Below, one piece after another: positions 19,301 through 27,231 of a stretch of DNA of 47,613 nucleotides (within the stretch, counting starts at the first letter, position 1; each line of letters begins with the position of its first letter). The DNA lies in the IMG/VR virus record IMGVR_UViG_3300010370_000060, positions 1-47,613 of that record; one strand, given 5' to 3'. A program made the position numbers and the translations under genes. A model generated the notes under the pieces. The model searched no databases. It was not told the DNA's origin and was given only the letters and a program-made list of their open reading frames with translations. This DNA comes from a virus.

Positions 19301-19612
19301 TAAATCATATACCGTGGTATCTTTTGTTATATTCTCTGTTATACAATTAAATAAAACTTGTATTTCTGTATCTACTATTTTTTTACCGTTTTTATTTACA
19401 CAATATGCTGTTATAAAATTAGTACCATTAATTGGTGTTATATTAAAAATAGATTTTGTAAGATTTTCTGTTTTTACAATCTCATCGTTTAATAAAAAAA
19501 CAACTGATTTAAAATTGACATCTAAATCAGTTACTACATATGATAACTGTAAAGTTTTACCGTAATTTATTTCATTTATATTTGGTGTAAGTATTTGTAT
19601 TACATTATTCAT
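16358..19612 (-). CDS. Baseplate wedge protein with inserted SGNH/GDSL hydrolase-like domain
   Basis: Protein of 1084 aa with three parts. Residues ~1-320 are a baseplate protein type common in marine T4-like phages (LIQYQLPEYIRTDYPKFVDF, an NIDD turn, FYDSKGTENSIRFLFRILY). Residues ~325-850 read as an SGNH hydrolase: block I GDSNTG (Ser358), block III QGGLNDA (Asn724), block V DNGSHFVPIGY (His824 with Asp820 or Asn821). Residues ~860-1084 return to the baseplate type (VIQDSNYYQDFSYDILSD, KKIVHPAGFKVFG). So an esterase-like domain appears inserted into a wedge subunit, possibly T4 gp7-like by position. It overlaps the gp6 stop by 4 nt. Catalysis is inferred from motifs only. Confidence 0.8.
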   Translation of the reverse strand: MNNVIQILTPNINEINYGKTLQLSYVVTDLDVNFKSVVFLLNDEIVKTENLTKSIFNITPINGTNFITAYCVNKNGKKIVDTEIQVLFNCITENITKDTTVYDLIQYQLPEYIRTDYPKFVDFISAYYEFLEKSNDPNKVIYNLENYRNIDDIPDFVLDKIKQEVMKDFNVELTIDRETGNPINSRNVVKNIKEFYDSKGTENSIRFLFRILYDKEIDIYYPKTDIFKPSSNVYSRKNILNCYLQESTDIDAIKNGIIYQENSDSEYTVSARVSDITKTLFQGNYYGEIVLKELSGSFDSTKQTKVKTIIDGAEEILILNVIYSDAATGVYGSTRLSEWLRDSRSGKDNIDVLLAGDSNTGHGVYGWNGGLMSGMIENGIKMYGTPIFGTYQTGGLVPGGYKCFVYLHFDQYNQAYYNSDNKVLPGSLYGRSELTKHFSTGVGVTIPNGIGTFDPQTTDTYIGYSKGLKPNTYSLDYLWCDKEMNGFNFGLSLRSIPNFDVGGSLYNIGYVVPEPRNCPLLLEKVLRYRIIGGKFNATNTDIIPDFKLNLNGKNSAGSNRLDGGQVKSLFSSSRQFSGDPAPPPQSIPIYNDYWIPHEFEITNNTNHYVGGYPPASRDGVDAYYFTGNFVYGSDSNGTPLQGSTYNSRMRKNFSAALQSIYSPIQGVSVSNVEYYPGGTMIQIGYDIINTPHETWALIIQEHVERQKQAGGSGRICFWLQGGLNDANAWRNNPSAYPDNNPKQYKQQVLKIIQKIKNVWAKIGYDKNNLCFAIMCSHEPSTDLNLEEYRDTLKEIDEPDVTIIDIPEIINKTEYSQYYKDNGSHFVPIGYNTIAKKIFEKLLNYTSSSTDENLTETSFVSSNKVIQDSNYYQDFSYDILSDINSNEHLPIVKKIVHPAGFKVFGSFEGKTNLDLQITTTIEQLEETKQLSAVIGNYVPYVVSTKIDLYEVPIITGYDEAANPIIDYISPYDNGYRWGPNGVTKPTSIYDLTIIHIMETNEADVIAEVALSGTKTEIESNLVVINTDANVFLPVAKLEDSGKFWVVGKHWNQVVQENVNTDDQLKTFLEFTISDITNIPVNDNTG

Positions 19613-21438
19613 GTTCTTCCTCTATATGGAAGAGGTTCAATTCTTATTGCTATAGATTTGCCATCTAGATTATCTAGTGCAAGCAAATTATTTTTATCTG
19701 CATATATATCTTTCTCTTTTGGTGCTGCATATATGCTCATTGGATTAGAGTCAATTAGTTTTATTGGTTGAAATGCGGTCAAGTATACTATACCTTTAAC
19801 ATAATCTATAGTTCCAATTTTTTTTAGTACTACCTTTTCATCTGATTCATTATTGTATACTATATTTACATTTCCAGCCGAATCGTCTTCCAGAATGCAT
19901 ATCCTGCTTTTTGTGTAAGTTGGGTCATAATAATAAAATGAGGTGCTGTTAATTACTGGAGTTGTGCAATTTTCATTATAATTAAAGGAATTTCTAAAAT
20001 TTATTTCATAATTTAAAGATTGAGTTGAATCGGGTATGAATCGTTTTTCCATTCTAGTGACGATATTTATTGAGTATATTGATTCGTCTAATGAATCAAT
20101 TTGATTTATTAATTCGTTAGTGAAAAAATCTCCATCAAAAATTTCTATATTGTTTTTAATATAGATTAAAATTTGTTTGTTTATTTTATTTAATAAATTT
20201 GTTGCAGATATTTTTAATTTTACTGGATCTGTTTTAATCAAAACGTCTAATAAAATATAGATAACCTCTGGGTCAATAACAACTGGCTCTATTCCGACTA
20301 TATTTTTTCCTTGTTTTAGGGAATTAGATATACTGAGTTTTTCTTCATTTGTCAGAGTTGTTCCATTTTGTGGTTTTACTGAGAGAAATACTTTTCCGTA
20401 TTGAGGTGGGTCATTGTCCTCTCCGCCCCAACAAGAAATTGATTTTATATTTGGAAAATCTTTAAGTACTATATTTTTGTAATCATCTAATGTGACTGCT
20501 CGTTCTTGTGCGGTAAATGATTTTGGTGCTTTTAATTTTATTGATTCTTTTGTTTCTTTGGAATCCCCCCCAGTCGCGGGCACTAAAACATCTACGGTAT
20601 AATTTAAAGAGGGAACTGTAAATGTATTTTGGTTATCATTATCTCCTATACCGTTTGCAGATGCACCATTTGTGACTAAAAATTTAACTGTAATTTGATT
20701 GCTATCTTTTAACTTTTTACCTATGACATTATCACCAAAATACAAACAATATTGGCCATATGGCGTCTCTTCTATAAAATATACATTAGAAGTTCCAGTT
20801 ATTTTTGTTATTTCTTTACCTTCGGACCACACGTCAGTTGCACCATCAGAGTCTGTTTGAGATTCTTGAACATTCACTTCAATTGTACTTAGATCTATAT
20901 TATCAAAGGGTAATATGTATTTTCTGTAAGGCATACCCTCATCATGAATAAATGTTAAAGTTTTAATTTTTCCTTCTTTTATTTCAATTGCACCTGTTTC
21001 TAATGTTGCTATTGTTCCATTAGAATTAAATGTTTCAGGTTTTAAATAATAATCATGTAATGTTACAAACTCAAAAACTTCACTTTCATGTGCAGCTCTA
21101 AAGACGGTGTGTTTTGGTATTAGTGTTGATGTTGGTGTTGTAGTAGTAATTACATTTATTTTACAAATTGAAGCTTTAGCAGATCCTGGCGTATAACCCA
21201 ACATTTTGGCCAAAGAAACTATGGATGATCTTTTAGTTGCTGTGTCTAAAAACATTTCATTAAAAGTCATATTGTTATAAAACATCTGATAATAAGTATT
21301 ATATGCTAAAACGTCTAACAAAATATTTAAACCAGATCCTTCAAAATTATAGCCAGTAAATCTATCTTGAGATTTAAAAAATGCTAATAAATTTTGTTTT
21401 ATAGAATTAAAATCTATTTTTTGAATATTTTTACTCAT
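19609..21438 (-). CDS. gp6: Baseplate wedge protein gp6
   Basis: Protein of 609 aa matching T4-type gp6, which forms the continuous inner ring of the baseplate and belongs to the gpJ-like baseplate family. The N-terminal block is diagnostic: FFKSQDRFTGYNFEGSGLNI followed by LLDVLAYNTYY and an 'ATKRSSIVSLAKMLGYTPGSAKAS' helix. Mid-protein segments (TAQERAVTLDDYKNIVLKDFP; CWGGEDNDPPQYGKVFLSVKP) are the standard gpJ-like signature. Length is near T4 gp6 (660 aa). It overlaps gp25 upstream and the SGNH-bearing wedge gene downstream by 4 nt each. Confidence 0.92.
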   Translation of the reverse strand: MSKNIQKIDFNSIKQNLLAFFKSQDRFTGYNFEGSGLNILLDVLAYNTYYQMFYNNMTFNEMFLDTATKRSSIVSLAKMLGYTPGSAKASICKINVITTTTPTSTLIPKHTVFRAAHESEVFEFVTLHDYYLKPETFNSNGTIATLETGAIEIKEGKIKTLTFIHDEGMPYRKYILPFDNIDLSTIEVNVQESQTDSDGATDVWSEGKEITKITGTSNVYFIEETPYGQYCLYFGDNVIGKKLKDSNQITVKFLVTNGASANGIGDNDNQNTFTVPSLNYTVDVLVPATGGDSKETKESIKLKAPKSFTAQERAVTLDDYKNIVLKDFPNIKSISCWGGEDNDPPQYGKVFLSVKPQNGTTLTNEEKLSISNSLKQGKNIVGIEPVVIDPEVIYILLDVLIKTDPVKLKISATNLLNKINKQILIYIKNNIEIFDGDFFTNELINQIDSLDESIYSINIVTRMEKRFIPDSTQSLNYEINFRNSFNYNENCTTPVINSTSFYYYDPTYTKSRICILEDDSAGNVNIVYNNESDEKVVLKKIGTIDYVKGIVYLTAFQPIKLIDSNPMSIYAAPKEKDIYADKNNLLALDNLDGKSIAIRIEPLPYRGRT

Positions 21439-21824
21439 CTGGTTCTTTCTACTATGAGATCTAATGTTTGTATTATCTTATTATCATTTTTTATAGTATA
21501 ATCTAAAGAAATAGTTAAAGAGTTTTTAGTTTCCTCATAGATAATTTCAATATTATTTATTTGGATTCTTGGCTCTTGTTCTTCTATAAGATTTGAAATT
21601 TGTTGTTTTAATTCATCTTGATAGATTATATTAAAATTTAAAAATAAATATTCTCTTAAGTTGATATCTAATCTTGTATTAAATGGTCTTTCTAATACAG
21701 AAGTTAATAGCAAATTTTTTAAACTTTGTTTTATAGCACTATCTCCAGTTTTTATGGAAACGTCTCCGGTTATGGGGTGAGCAGTAAAATTTAAATCTAT
21801 GTCTGTTATTTTTAGGTTTGACAT
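21435..21824 (-). CDS. gp25: Baseplate wedge protein gp25
   Basis: Protein of 129 aa, of the gp25/GPW family found in all contractile injection systems, where it clamps the gp6 dimer and starts sheath assembly. The key segment is GDVSIKTGDSAIKQSLKNLL followed by LTSVLERPFNTRLDINLREYLF, which contains the family's conserved 'E-R-P-F/W' core. Length equals the family norm (T4 gp25 is 132 aa). It overlaps the 211-aa gene by 13 nt upstream and gp6 by 4 nt downstream. Confidence 0.93.
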   Translation of the reverse strand: MSNLKITDIDLNFTAHPITGDVSIKTGDSAIKQSLKNLLLTSVLERPFNTRLDINLREYLFLNFNIIYQDELKQQISNLIEEQEPRIQINNIEIIYEETKNSLTISLDYTIKNDNKIIQTLDLIVERTR

Positions 21825-22447
21825 TGTTTCTTATTTATCAATAATGTGTTTATCATTCTAGAATAATATCTAATTAATTCTTTTAATTTATTTTTATCTG
21901 TATTTTCTACACCAGTGTAATCACACCACTCTGCAAGTATGTAACCCATTTTAAATCCTTTTTCACACTCAAAAGGTAAAATTGAAAAAGACACTGCTCC
22001 TCTAGATTCGAGATAACCTTTAAAATAAGAGTCTTTTAAATCAATGGTGTAATATATTTCTGCATCATTTTTCTCTAGCAGTTTAATTTTATCTACGTAT
22101 CTGGTTATAAGTTGTCCTTGTGGGCTATCCATAGAAGAAACAACCCCAAGTTCACACGATTCATGTGTAGTTGTAAATTTTAATATAGATGTTCCATCAA
22201 AAAAATGGCCACCGTTGTGGAATTTTATTATACCAGTTCTGCAACATTGTAATTTAAGCCTTAATTCTGTTAACAGTTCATCTATTTGGCTATGTATTCT
22301 TATAAAATTAGTTTCTATTTGTGGGGTTTGGAGTTCTCTAAATTTTGCTATTATTTTTTTAAAATTTGCTAAAAATACAATTACTCCACCTATCAAAAAA
22401 GAAAAAACATATGTTCCTATAGTGAAATAATTGTCAAAATGTGGCAT
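21812..22447 (-). CDS. Membrane-anchored protein with GAF-like cytosolic domain
   Basis: Protein of 211 aa with one N-terminal membrane helix (about residues 9-29, TIGTYVFSFLIGGVIVFLA), a linker helix (FIRIHSQIDELLTELRLKL), and a compact domain with FHNGGHFFDGTSILKFTTTH, LGVVSS and GYILAEW. This order of strands suggests a GAF-like sensor fold and recurs in hypothetical proteins of marine phages as I recall; the fold call is tentative. It is not a known baseplate part, yet it is read with gp25 and gp6 from a late promoter 30 nt upstream. Roles in inner-membrane signalling, lysis timing or superinfection exclusion are possible. The Shine-Dalgarno AGGAG is clear. Confidence 0.65.
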   Translation of the reverse strand: MPHFDNYFTIGTYVFSFLIGGVIVFLANFKKIIAKFRELQTPQIETNFIRIHSQIDELLTELRLKLQCCRTGIIKFHNGGHFFDGTSILKFTTTHESCELGVVSSMDSPQGQLITRYVDKIKLLEKNDAEIYYTIDLKDSYFKGYLESRGAVSFSILPFECEKGFKMGYILAEWCDYTGVENTDKNKLKELIRYYSRMINTLLINKKQCQT

Positions 22448-22476
22448 CTCTAACTCCTAAATTGTGATTATAATAA

Positions 22477-22484
22477 TATTTATA
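22477..22484 (-). promoter_or_regulatory. T4-type late promoter for the 211-aa gene, 25 and 6
   Basis: Exact TATAAATA on the minus strand in the 41-bp gap between the spike gene and the 211-aa gene. The predicted start near 22471 gives a 24-nt leader containing TTAGGAG. No 5' hairpin of the gene 13 kind is seen here. Confidence 0.65.
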
Positions 22485-22488
22485 AAAA

Positions 22489-24315
22489 TTAATTATCTCT
22501 TTTCCTAGATTGTGTCTTTTTCCAAGAACTTGCCACATAAAGCGGATAGCCGCTTCTATTTTTTATTCCTATTTTGTTTCTACTAAACATTGCATCATTT
22601 TGAATAAATTTTTTATTTTTTATAGAAGAATCCAAATCAGAAGAAAAAACTTCATCTAAATCTATAATCAGATTGGGAGTACAATCCCTCGGTTCACTGT
22701 ATTCTAGTGCTAAAATGTCCGGTCTTATTAAGGCTAAAGATTTGTTTTTGCTTTGTAATACATCTGGGCAAAGATTATCGTCTGGTCTTCTTAAACGAGC
22801 AGTTTTTCTTTCCCACATGTGAGTATAAAAATGTCCAACCCCACCTATAGTTAAAAGATAGTCTGAATTTGTAAAAATATGTGATATTTTTGACTGCGTG
22901 GTTAATGTATTCATAATTTCTAAATTATGATTTCCCATAACGTGAACATTATAATTATCCCCAACAGTCAATAAACAGTTTCCATATAATTGTTCTTTTT
23001 TCATAGAACCAAGTAATTCGTATAGGTAGCAACTAATATGAATCTCTCCCGACACATTACTTAATTTTAAAGAATCATATTTACCATTTATAATGGTTTC
23101 TCTGCTTTCACCTATTTCCCTTAATTCACTTTTACCCACAACAGTATGCATATTGCCAGTAACTTCTAAATTATAATCTCCATTAACAAAATGATTATAG
23201 TTGCCTTTGTTTTGTCTAATATTCATGTCACCATTTTCTAGGTGCATATTAACATCACCATCTTCTAATGTCACATTTACGTTTCCTCCTTTAACATATA
23301 AATTAACATTAGAGTTTCCTCCAACATAAACATCAAAATTTACAGATTTTTCTGGTGTATTTTTAATTTTATCTTTATTTACAATAACTCTTAATGCTTT
23401 ATCTATAGTGACATCTGTGTAACCGTCAACGTGCAAATGTGCATCTCTAAATACCGAGAACCATAAATCCCTAGTTACAACAGTACTCATAGATCCTGCA
23501 GGTAAAAATTCTATATTTGTGCCTGTTCTATGAATTACATGTATTCTCTCTCCTCCTGGAGTGTTATCCATTTCTGCAACATGTCCGGATTCTGTTTGTA
23601 GAACAGAATTAAAAGGAAAAATGGATCTATCCGGCATTCCTTCTACACAAGATTTTCTTTTTTCTACTGGTTGGCCATTTGATTTTCCTAATTGTGGATC
23701 TGGTGCTGATATTGAGGATCCTCCTCGACCACCTCCCCCAGCACCACCGCCACCACCGCCACCACTTCCTCCGCCTCCCCCAGCACCACCACCGCCACCA
23801 CTTCCTCCTCCACCACCTGCCCCTCCGCCCACTCCAGTGCCAGTTTGGCCTCCAGCGGGAACATCACCCACAGCAACATCATTTATAATACTACCAATTA
23901 ACTCTGGATTATTTACAACATCAATATCAACAAATTCATTTAAAAGATTTTCTACCGGTATAATTGTATCTTTTTTATTGTTTTCTAAATTTTGTGTTTT
24001 GGAACCTACAGCGGGAATAGTTAATTGTGCTTCTTGCTGTTCAACTTTTCTATTCAAAAATATATTTTTTGGTTGCTGTGTAATATCTACAGGTGTAGTT
24101 TCTGTTGGAGTTGGTAAAATGGGCGACCGACTCTTTAGCTGTGTTTCTATTTGTATCTGTTCTGGATTTAAAGGTATGGTATTAGGATCACAAACACCAC
24201 CTTCAAATTTTTTAGGAACCTTTGGTTGTGGATTTCCACCACCATCTGTTTGTCTTGGTGGTGTATTTGTTATTGGTGGTATTTTATTTTGACCGTTATT
24301 TTGTGATTCTGCCAT
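22489..24315 (-). CDS. Central spike / needle protein (gp5 C-terminal-like beta-helix)
   Basis: Protein of 608 aa. Residues 1-160 are polar and proline-rich; residues 162-199 are a nearly pure Gly/Ser/Ala linker; residues ~226-275 (SIFPFNSVLQTESGHVAEMD, TPGGERIHVIHRTGT) are typical of gp5-type spike proteins of cyanophages. Residues ~326-400 carry short repeats (YVGGNSNVNLYVKGGNVNVT, LEDGDVNMHLENGDMNI) like the triple-stranded beta-helix of T4 gp5C and VgrG. No lysozyme domain is seen. It directly follows the OB-fold gene, so the two together equal T4 gp5 without lysozyme. The leader has only a weak Shine-Dalgarno (AAGATA). Confidence 0.75.
   Translation of the reverse strand: MAESQNNGQNKIPPITNTPPRQTDGGGNPQPKVPKKFEGGVCDPNTIPLNPEQIQIETQLKSRSPILPTPTETTPVDITQQPKNIFLNRKVEQQEAQLTIPAVGSKTQNLENNKKDTIIPVENLLNEFVDIDVVNNPELIGSIINDVAVGDVPAGGQTGTGVGGGAGGGGGSGGGGGAGGGGGSGGGGGGGAGGGGRGGSSISAPDPQLGKSNGQPVEKRKSCVEGMPDRSIFPFNSVLQTESGHVAEMDNTPGGERIHVIHRTGTNIEFLPAGSMSTVVTRDLWFSVFRDAHLHVDGYTDVTIDKALRVIVNKDKIKNTPEKSVNFDVYVGGNSNVNLYVKGGNVNVTLEDGDVNMHLENGDMNIRQNKGNYNHFVNGDYNLEVTGNMHTVVGKSELREIGESRETIINGKYDSLKLSNVSGEIHISCYLYELLGSMKKEQLYGNCLLTVGDNYNVHVMGNHNLEIMNTLTTQSKISHIFTNSDYLLTIGGVGHFYTHMWERKTARLRRPDDNLCPDVLQSKNKSLALIRPDILALEYSEPRDCTPNLIIDLDEVFSSDLDSSIKNKKFIQNDAMFSRNKIGIKNRSGYPLYVASSWKKTQSRKRDN
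23719..23832 (-). repeat. Polyglycine linker (GGN repeats) in the spike gene
   Basis: About 38 codons of GGN/GCN/AGN encode almost only Gly with a few Ser, Ala and one Arg (residues 162-199). The stretch is a local GC island in AT-rich DNA. It is low-complexity and likely prone to length change. It reads as a long proline-rich frame on the other strand, which is an artefact. Confidence 0.9.
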
Positions 24316-24321
24316 AATATT

Positions 24322-25185
24322 TTATATCTTTACTCTATTTTTCTTGTTATAAATTATGTTTCCACCATCATCTAATGCTTGTGGAGATTCGCTGTAAGGT
24401 TTCCATTCGATAGACAGAGAAGTTTTAGCAGTAGAATCTATTGGATTAGGAACTACACTTATTTTTGATTCATTTGTAATACCACATTTAAAAGTGTCTT
24501 GCACCATATCCATGTGGATAAATCCATTATCAATTAATCCATCGGGTCTTCTTAATTTCTTATAATTATATATTGTTTTTTTTAACCCTTCTTCATCATT
24601 AATTGCAACAGCACTAACATCGGTTTTTTCCTTAAATTGATCTAAAGGATTTTTCTTTTGGTATTCGTCTTCTAGTTGAACGCCGTGATCATTTCCTTCA
24701 ACTTTTTTACCATCTGGAAATTTTAAAGTTTTTACAGTTTTAGGATATAATTTTAATTCCTCTTCTGTTCTTTGATCCTTAAAACCATCACCTGCATTAG
24801 TTTGTATAACTTTTCCAAAATTAGGATTATCATTTTGTTTTACATCTGAGCCTATATCTTGTGGTTTTAGATCCTCTACTATTCCGTGCCAAGTACCTAA
24901 AATAACAGGAAGTTGACATAAATGACCATCTCTAAAAAAACCAAAAACATATGCACCATCTACTATTCCAGTTGGAGACATGCCAATACCAGATACAGAT
25001 GCACTTGTTACTGGCATTATAATTTGTGCCCAAGGTAATTCCTCTCGTTTTATATCGTTTGTGTAAGCACTATGTGCATTTAATATTCTTACACGAACTC
25101 TTCCTAATTGAAGGTCAAAATCTCTTCTGTCTTCTATTACACCAAAAAACCAATAAAATTCTCCCATCGTAGATCTTTCACCCAT
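24322..25185 (-). CDS. gp5: Baseplate hub OB-fold protein (gp5 N-terminal-like)
   Basis: Protein of 287 aa. Residues ~8-110 match the T4 gp5 OB-fold domain almost segment by segment: FYWFFGVIEDRRD, LGRVRVRILNAHS, ELPWAQIIMPVTSASVSGIG, SPTGIVDGAYVFGFF, VILGTWHGI. In the hub this domain sits on the gp27 ring and carries the spike. After the domain T4 has lysozyme; here the sequence continues as a polar region (residues ~115-230) with no lysozyme catalytic E-D-T pattern, and ends near 287. The beta-helix spike is in the next gene. It shares one base with the hub gene upstream (TAATG). Confidence 0.87.
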   Translation of the reverse strand: MGERSTMGEFYWFFGVIEDRRDFDLQLGRVRVRILNAHSAYTNDIKREELPWAQIIMPVTSASVSGIGMSPTGIVDGAYVFGFFRDGHLCQLPVILGTWHGIVEDLKPQDIGSDVKQNDNPNFGKVIQTNAGDGFKDQRTEEELKLYPKTVKTLKFPDGKKVEGNDHGVQLEDEYQKKNPLDQFKEKTDVSAVAINDEEGLKKTIYNYKKLRRPDGLIDNGFIHMDMVQDTFKCGITNESKISVVPNPIDSTAKTSLSIEWKPYSESPQALDDGGNIIYNKKNRVKI

Positions 25186-26489
25186 TACTCTTCTCCTATA
25201 GAATCTTTAGTGCCTTTTATTGTAGTTTTATATTCTGCTATTACTGTATTAAGGTTATATGATAATGTATGTTTTACTTCTGTTGCTAAAAATTTTCCAT
25301 TGTGTAATATGTCTTTTTCTGGCTTATCATTTGAAAGTTGTTGTTGTATTGGTCTACCAAAATAAAACACATCTCCGGCTGATATATTTTCAGAGGTTCC
25401 GGGTATACTAAAAACCAGATTTAACTGATTTAATTGTTGTATAAGAGATATTCTTTTTAATAACCAATCATCTGGGCCACCAACTTTGTCCTGAGATTCT
25501 GGTGGGTCTTCACATAACATTGTGAATCTACCTTTTTGGGTATATCTTGTTAGAAACGAATTTTGTAATAATTCTGAAAAATTTTGACACTTGTTGGGAT
25601 CTATTATTGGATTCGTTGTTAGGTGTGTTTGTTTAGAAAATTCATTTTTTAATGAATATGTTGTTTCAACGTATCTTTTTAAAGTCATGTCAAAAGTTAA
25701 TACTGAACTAGTATACATTCCTTTTTTAGCATTTTCTATTGGTGACTGTCTAGAAATATCATAACTTAAAACATTATTTTTTAATTTTTTTAGAGGCAAC
25801 TTAAATGGCATTTCTACAGTGAATCCATTAGATGAATTTGTGCCCACTGTTGGTTTTTTTTCTAACAAAGAACCAACAGATCTAAAGTGAAAAGAATCTA
25901 TTTTTTGATAAAATAAATAATTTACATCGTTTTTATTTCTATCCGGTCTGCAAATTGTTGCAAATTTATTTATGAGTTCTAATGGGCTTTTATAATTGTA
26001 ATTACCAATCATTTCATCGCTAGATGCCTCAATATCATCTATCGTTATCTGTAAATCTGTGGCCAATTTTTTAACATTATCAGTAATTTTTCCGGAATAG
26101 TGTCTAGATACATCCAATGTCATATTTTTAAAAAAATGACGTGGAGCTAAATGAATTACTATTGTTTGTCCTGTTTGATTTGTATCTGCGTTTTCGGTTT
26201 GTGTTTTGTAAACCATTAAATTTATATTAATAGTTTTTTCAGAACTACCATCTATTCTTTTTCCAGCAAATGAAAAAAAAATTTCATCCAAAGCAGTTTT
26301 TAGCCCACGTTGTATCAATCTGGTTTCGGGGGTATCAAGTATTGAAAGAGTTGCTGTTAAAAAATTAGAAAATATACTTTCATATACTTCTATTTTTTTT
26401 ACAACAGAGGTTATGTCTAAAGTTTTACCTTCTGCAGTTTTAAGTATAACTGGACTAATTGATGCAGGATTTAAATATGTATTAGACAT
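25185..26489 (-). CDS. gp27: Baseplate hub protein gp27-like
   Basis: Protein of 434 aa, placed as the T4 gp27-type hub ring, the adaptor between the spike OB-fold and the tube. Supporting features are the N-terminal tube-like half (ITSVVKKIEVYESIFSNFLT followed by ATLSILDT), a middle region with FHFRSVGSLL (T4-type hubs have a similar F-x-F-x-S segment), and the end DVFYFGRP...HNGKFLATEVKHTLS, a pattern shared by gp27/gpD-type hubs ('GD-x-x-F ... SGKY-L-ITxV-x-H'). It lies directly upstream of the gp5-like gene, as expected for binding partners, and overlaps gp53 by 8 nt. Confidence 0.82.
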   Translation of the reverse strand: MSNTYLNPASISPVILKTAEGKTLDITSVVKKIEVYESIFSNFLTATLSILDTPETRLIQRGLKTALDEIFFSFAGKRIDGSSEKTININLMVYKTQTENADTNQTGQTIVIHLAPRHFFKNMTLDVSRHYSGKITDNVKKLATDLQITIDDIEASSDEMIGNYNYKSPLELINKFATICRPDRNKNDVNYLFYQKIDSFHFRSVGSLLEKKPTVGTNSSNGFTVEMPFKLPLKKLKNNVLSYDISRQSPIENAKKGMYTSSVLTFDMTLKRYVETTYSLKNEFSKQTHLTTNPIIDPNKCQNFSELLQNSFLTRYTQKGRFTMLCEDPPESQDKVGGPDDWLLKRISLIQQLNQLNLVFSIPGTSENISAGDVFYFGRPIQQQLSNDKPEKDILHNGKFLATEVKHTLSYNLNTVIAEYKTTIKGTKDSIGEE

Positions 26490-27231
26490 TCTCTATATCT
26501 TTTCTTTTTTCTACTTCTTTTAAAATATTATTTATTTGATTTATCAAAACTATAATATAGTCTGGTTTTAATATTATTATATCTCGTTTATCGTTATTAA
26601 TTTTTTCTTCATGCTCTGCATTTGTTACAACATAGGTTGATATTGATCCGTCTATGTAACCGGTTAGATAATTTCTAGCATTCAATGTTTCATTATTTTG
26701 CTCAAAATGATGTAGTGCATCTTTAGCCTCATAAACAATTTTATCAATACTGATTTGTTTTATAGTTGCTCCATCTTCATCTAAAAGACTAACAATATCT
26801 GTTGTAGATAAACTAGTTGGTAATTTTGATGTTAAATTTATCTTATTAAGTGTTCTATCATAATCATTAACATTATATGTTTTTAACCCATATTTTATTT
26901 TTTTAACATCAGAAAAAGAAAAATCTATAGAACTTTCTGATAAAAATATAACAGAGTAATTATATTTTTGTACTAAATAATCATTAAATTTACTACTGTT
27001 CAAAGGCCAATCTAATTCTTTATTATATTTTTGTCCTATTAATAATATAATCCAAGAATATAAACTGTTATCATATCGATTTAATGCTAAAGACTCCGCA
27101 GTATCTTCATCTTTTATATAATAGTTTTCTATAAATTGTTGGTCTGTAAAAACATTTATCGCATCATATCTCAGTAATATGTTAGATAACTCTTTTACGT
27201 CATAGGATATTGTTGGGTGGTTTTCAAACAT
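26482..27231 (-). CDS. gp53: Baseplate wedge protein gp53
   Basis: Protein of 249 aa resembling T4 gp53, which joins gp6 and gp25 to the hub and contains a LysM-like region in T4. The N-terminal block is the usual recognisable part: tyrosine-rich start, DEDTAESLALNRYDNSLYSW, then IILLIGQKYNKELDWPLNSSKF. The 'W-x-I-L-L ... DWPL' pattern is seen in gp53 across marine T4-like phages. The C-terminal third is variable and ends in a helix. It shares one base with the gp48-like 3' part upstream. Confidence 0.83.
   Translation of the reverse strand: MFENHPTISYDVKELSNILLRYDAINVFTDQQFIENYYIKDEDTAESLALNRYDNSLYSWIILLIGQKYNKELDWPLNSSKFNDYLVQKYNYSVIFLSESSIDFSFSDVKKIKYGLKTYNVNDYDRTLNKINLTSKLPTSLSTTDIVSLLDEDGATIKQISIDKIVYEAKDALHHFEQNNETLNARNYLTGYIDGSISTYVVTNAEHEEKINNDKRDIIILKPDYIIVLINQINNILKEVEKRKDIENV

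Noticed and set aside
23561-24292. Long plus-strand proline-rich frame
   Set aside because: It is the complement of the polyglycine linker and flanking parts of the spike gene; proline runs come from reading GGN codons backwards.
24322-25185. Lysozyme domain in the gp5-like protein
   Set aside because: Looked for after the OB-fold; no T4-lysozyme-like Glu-Asp-Thr pattern or similar length is present.
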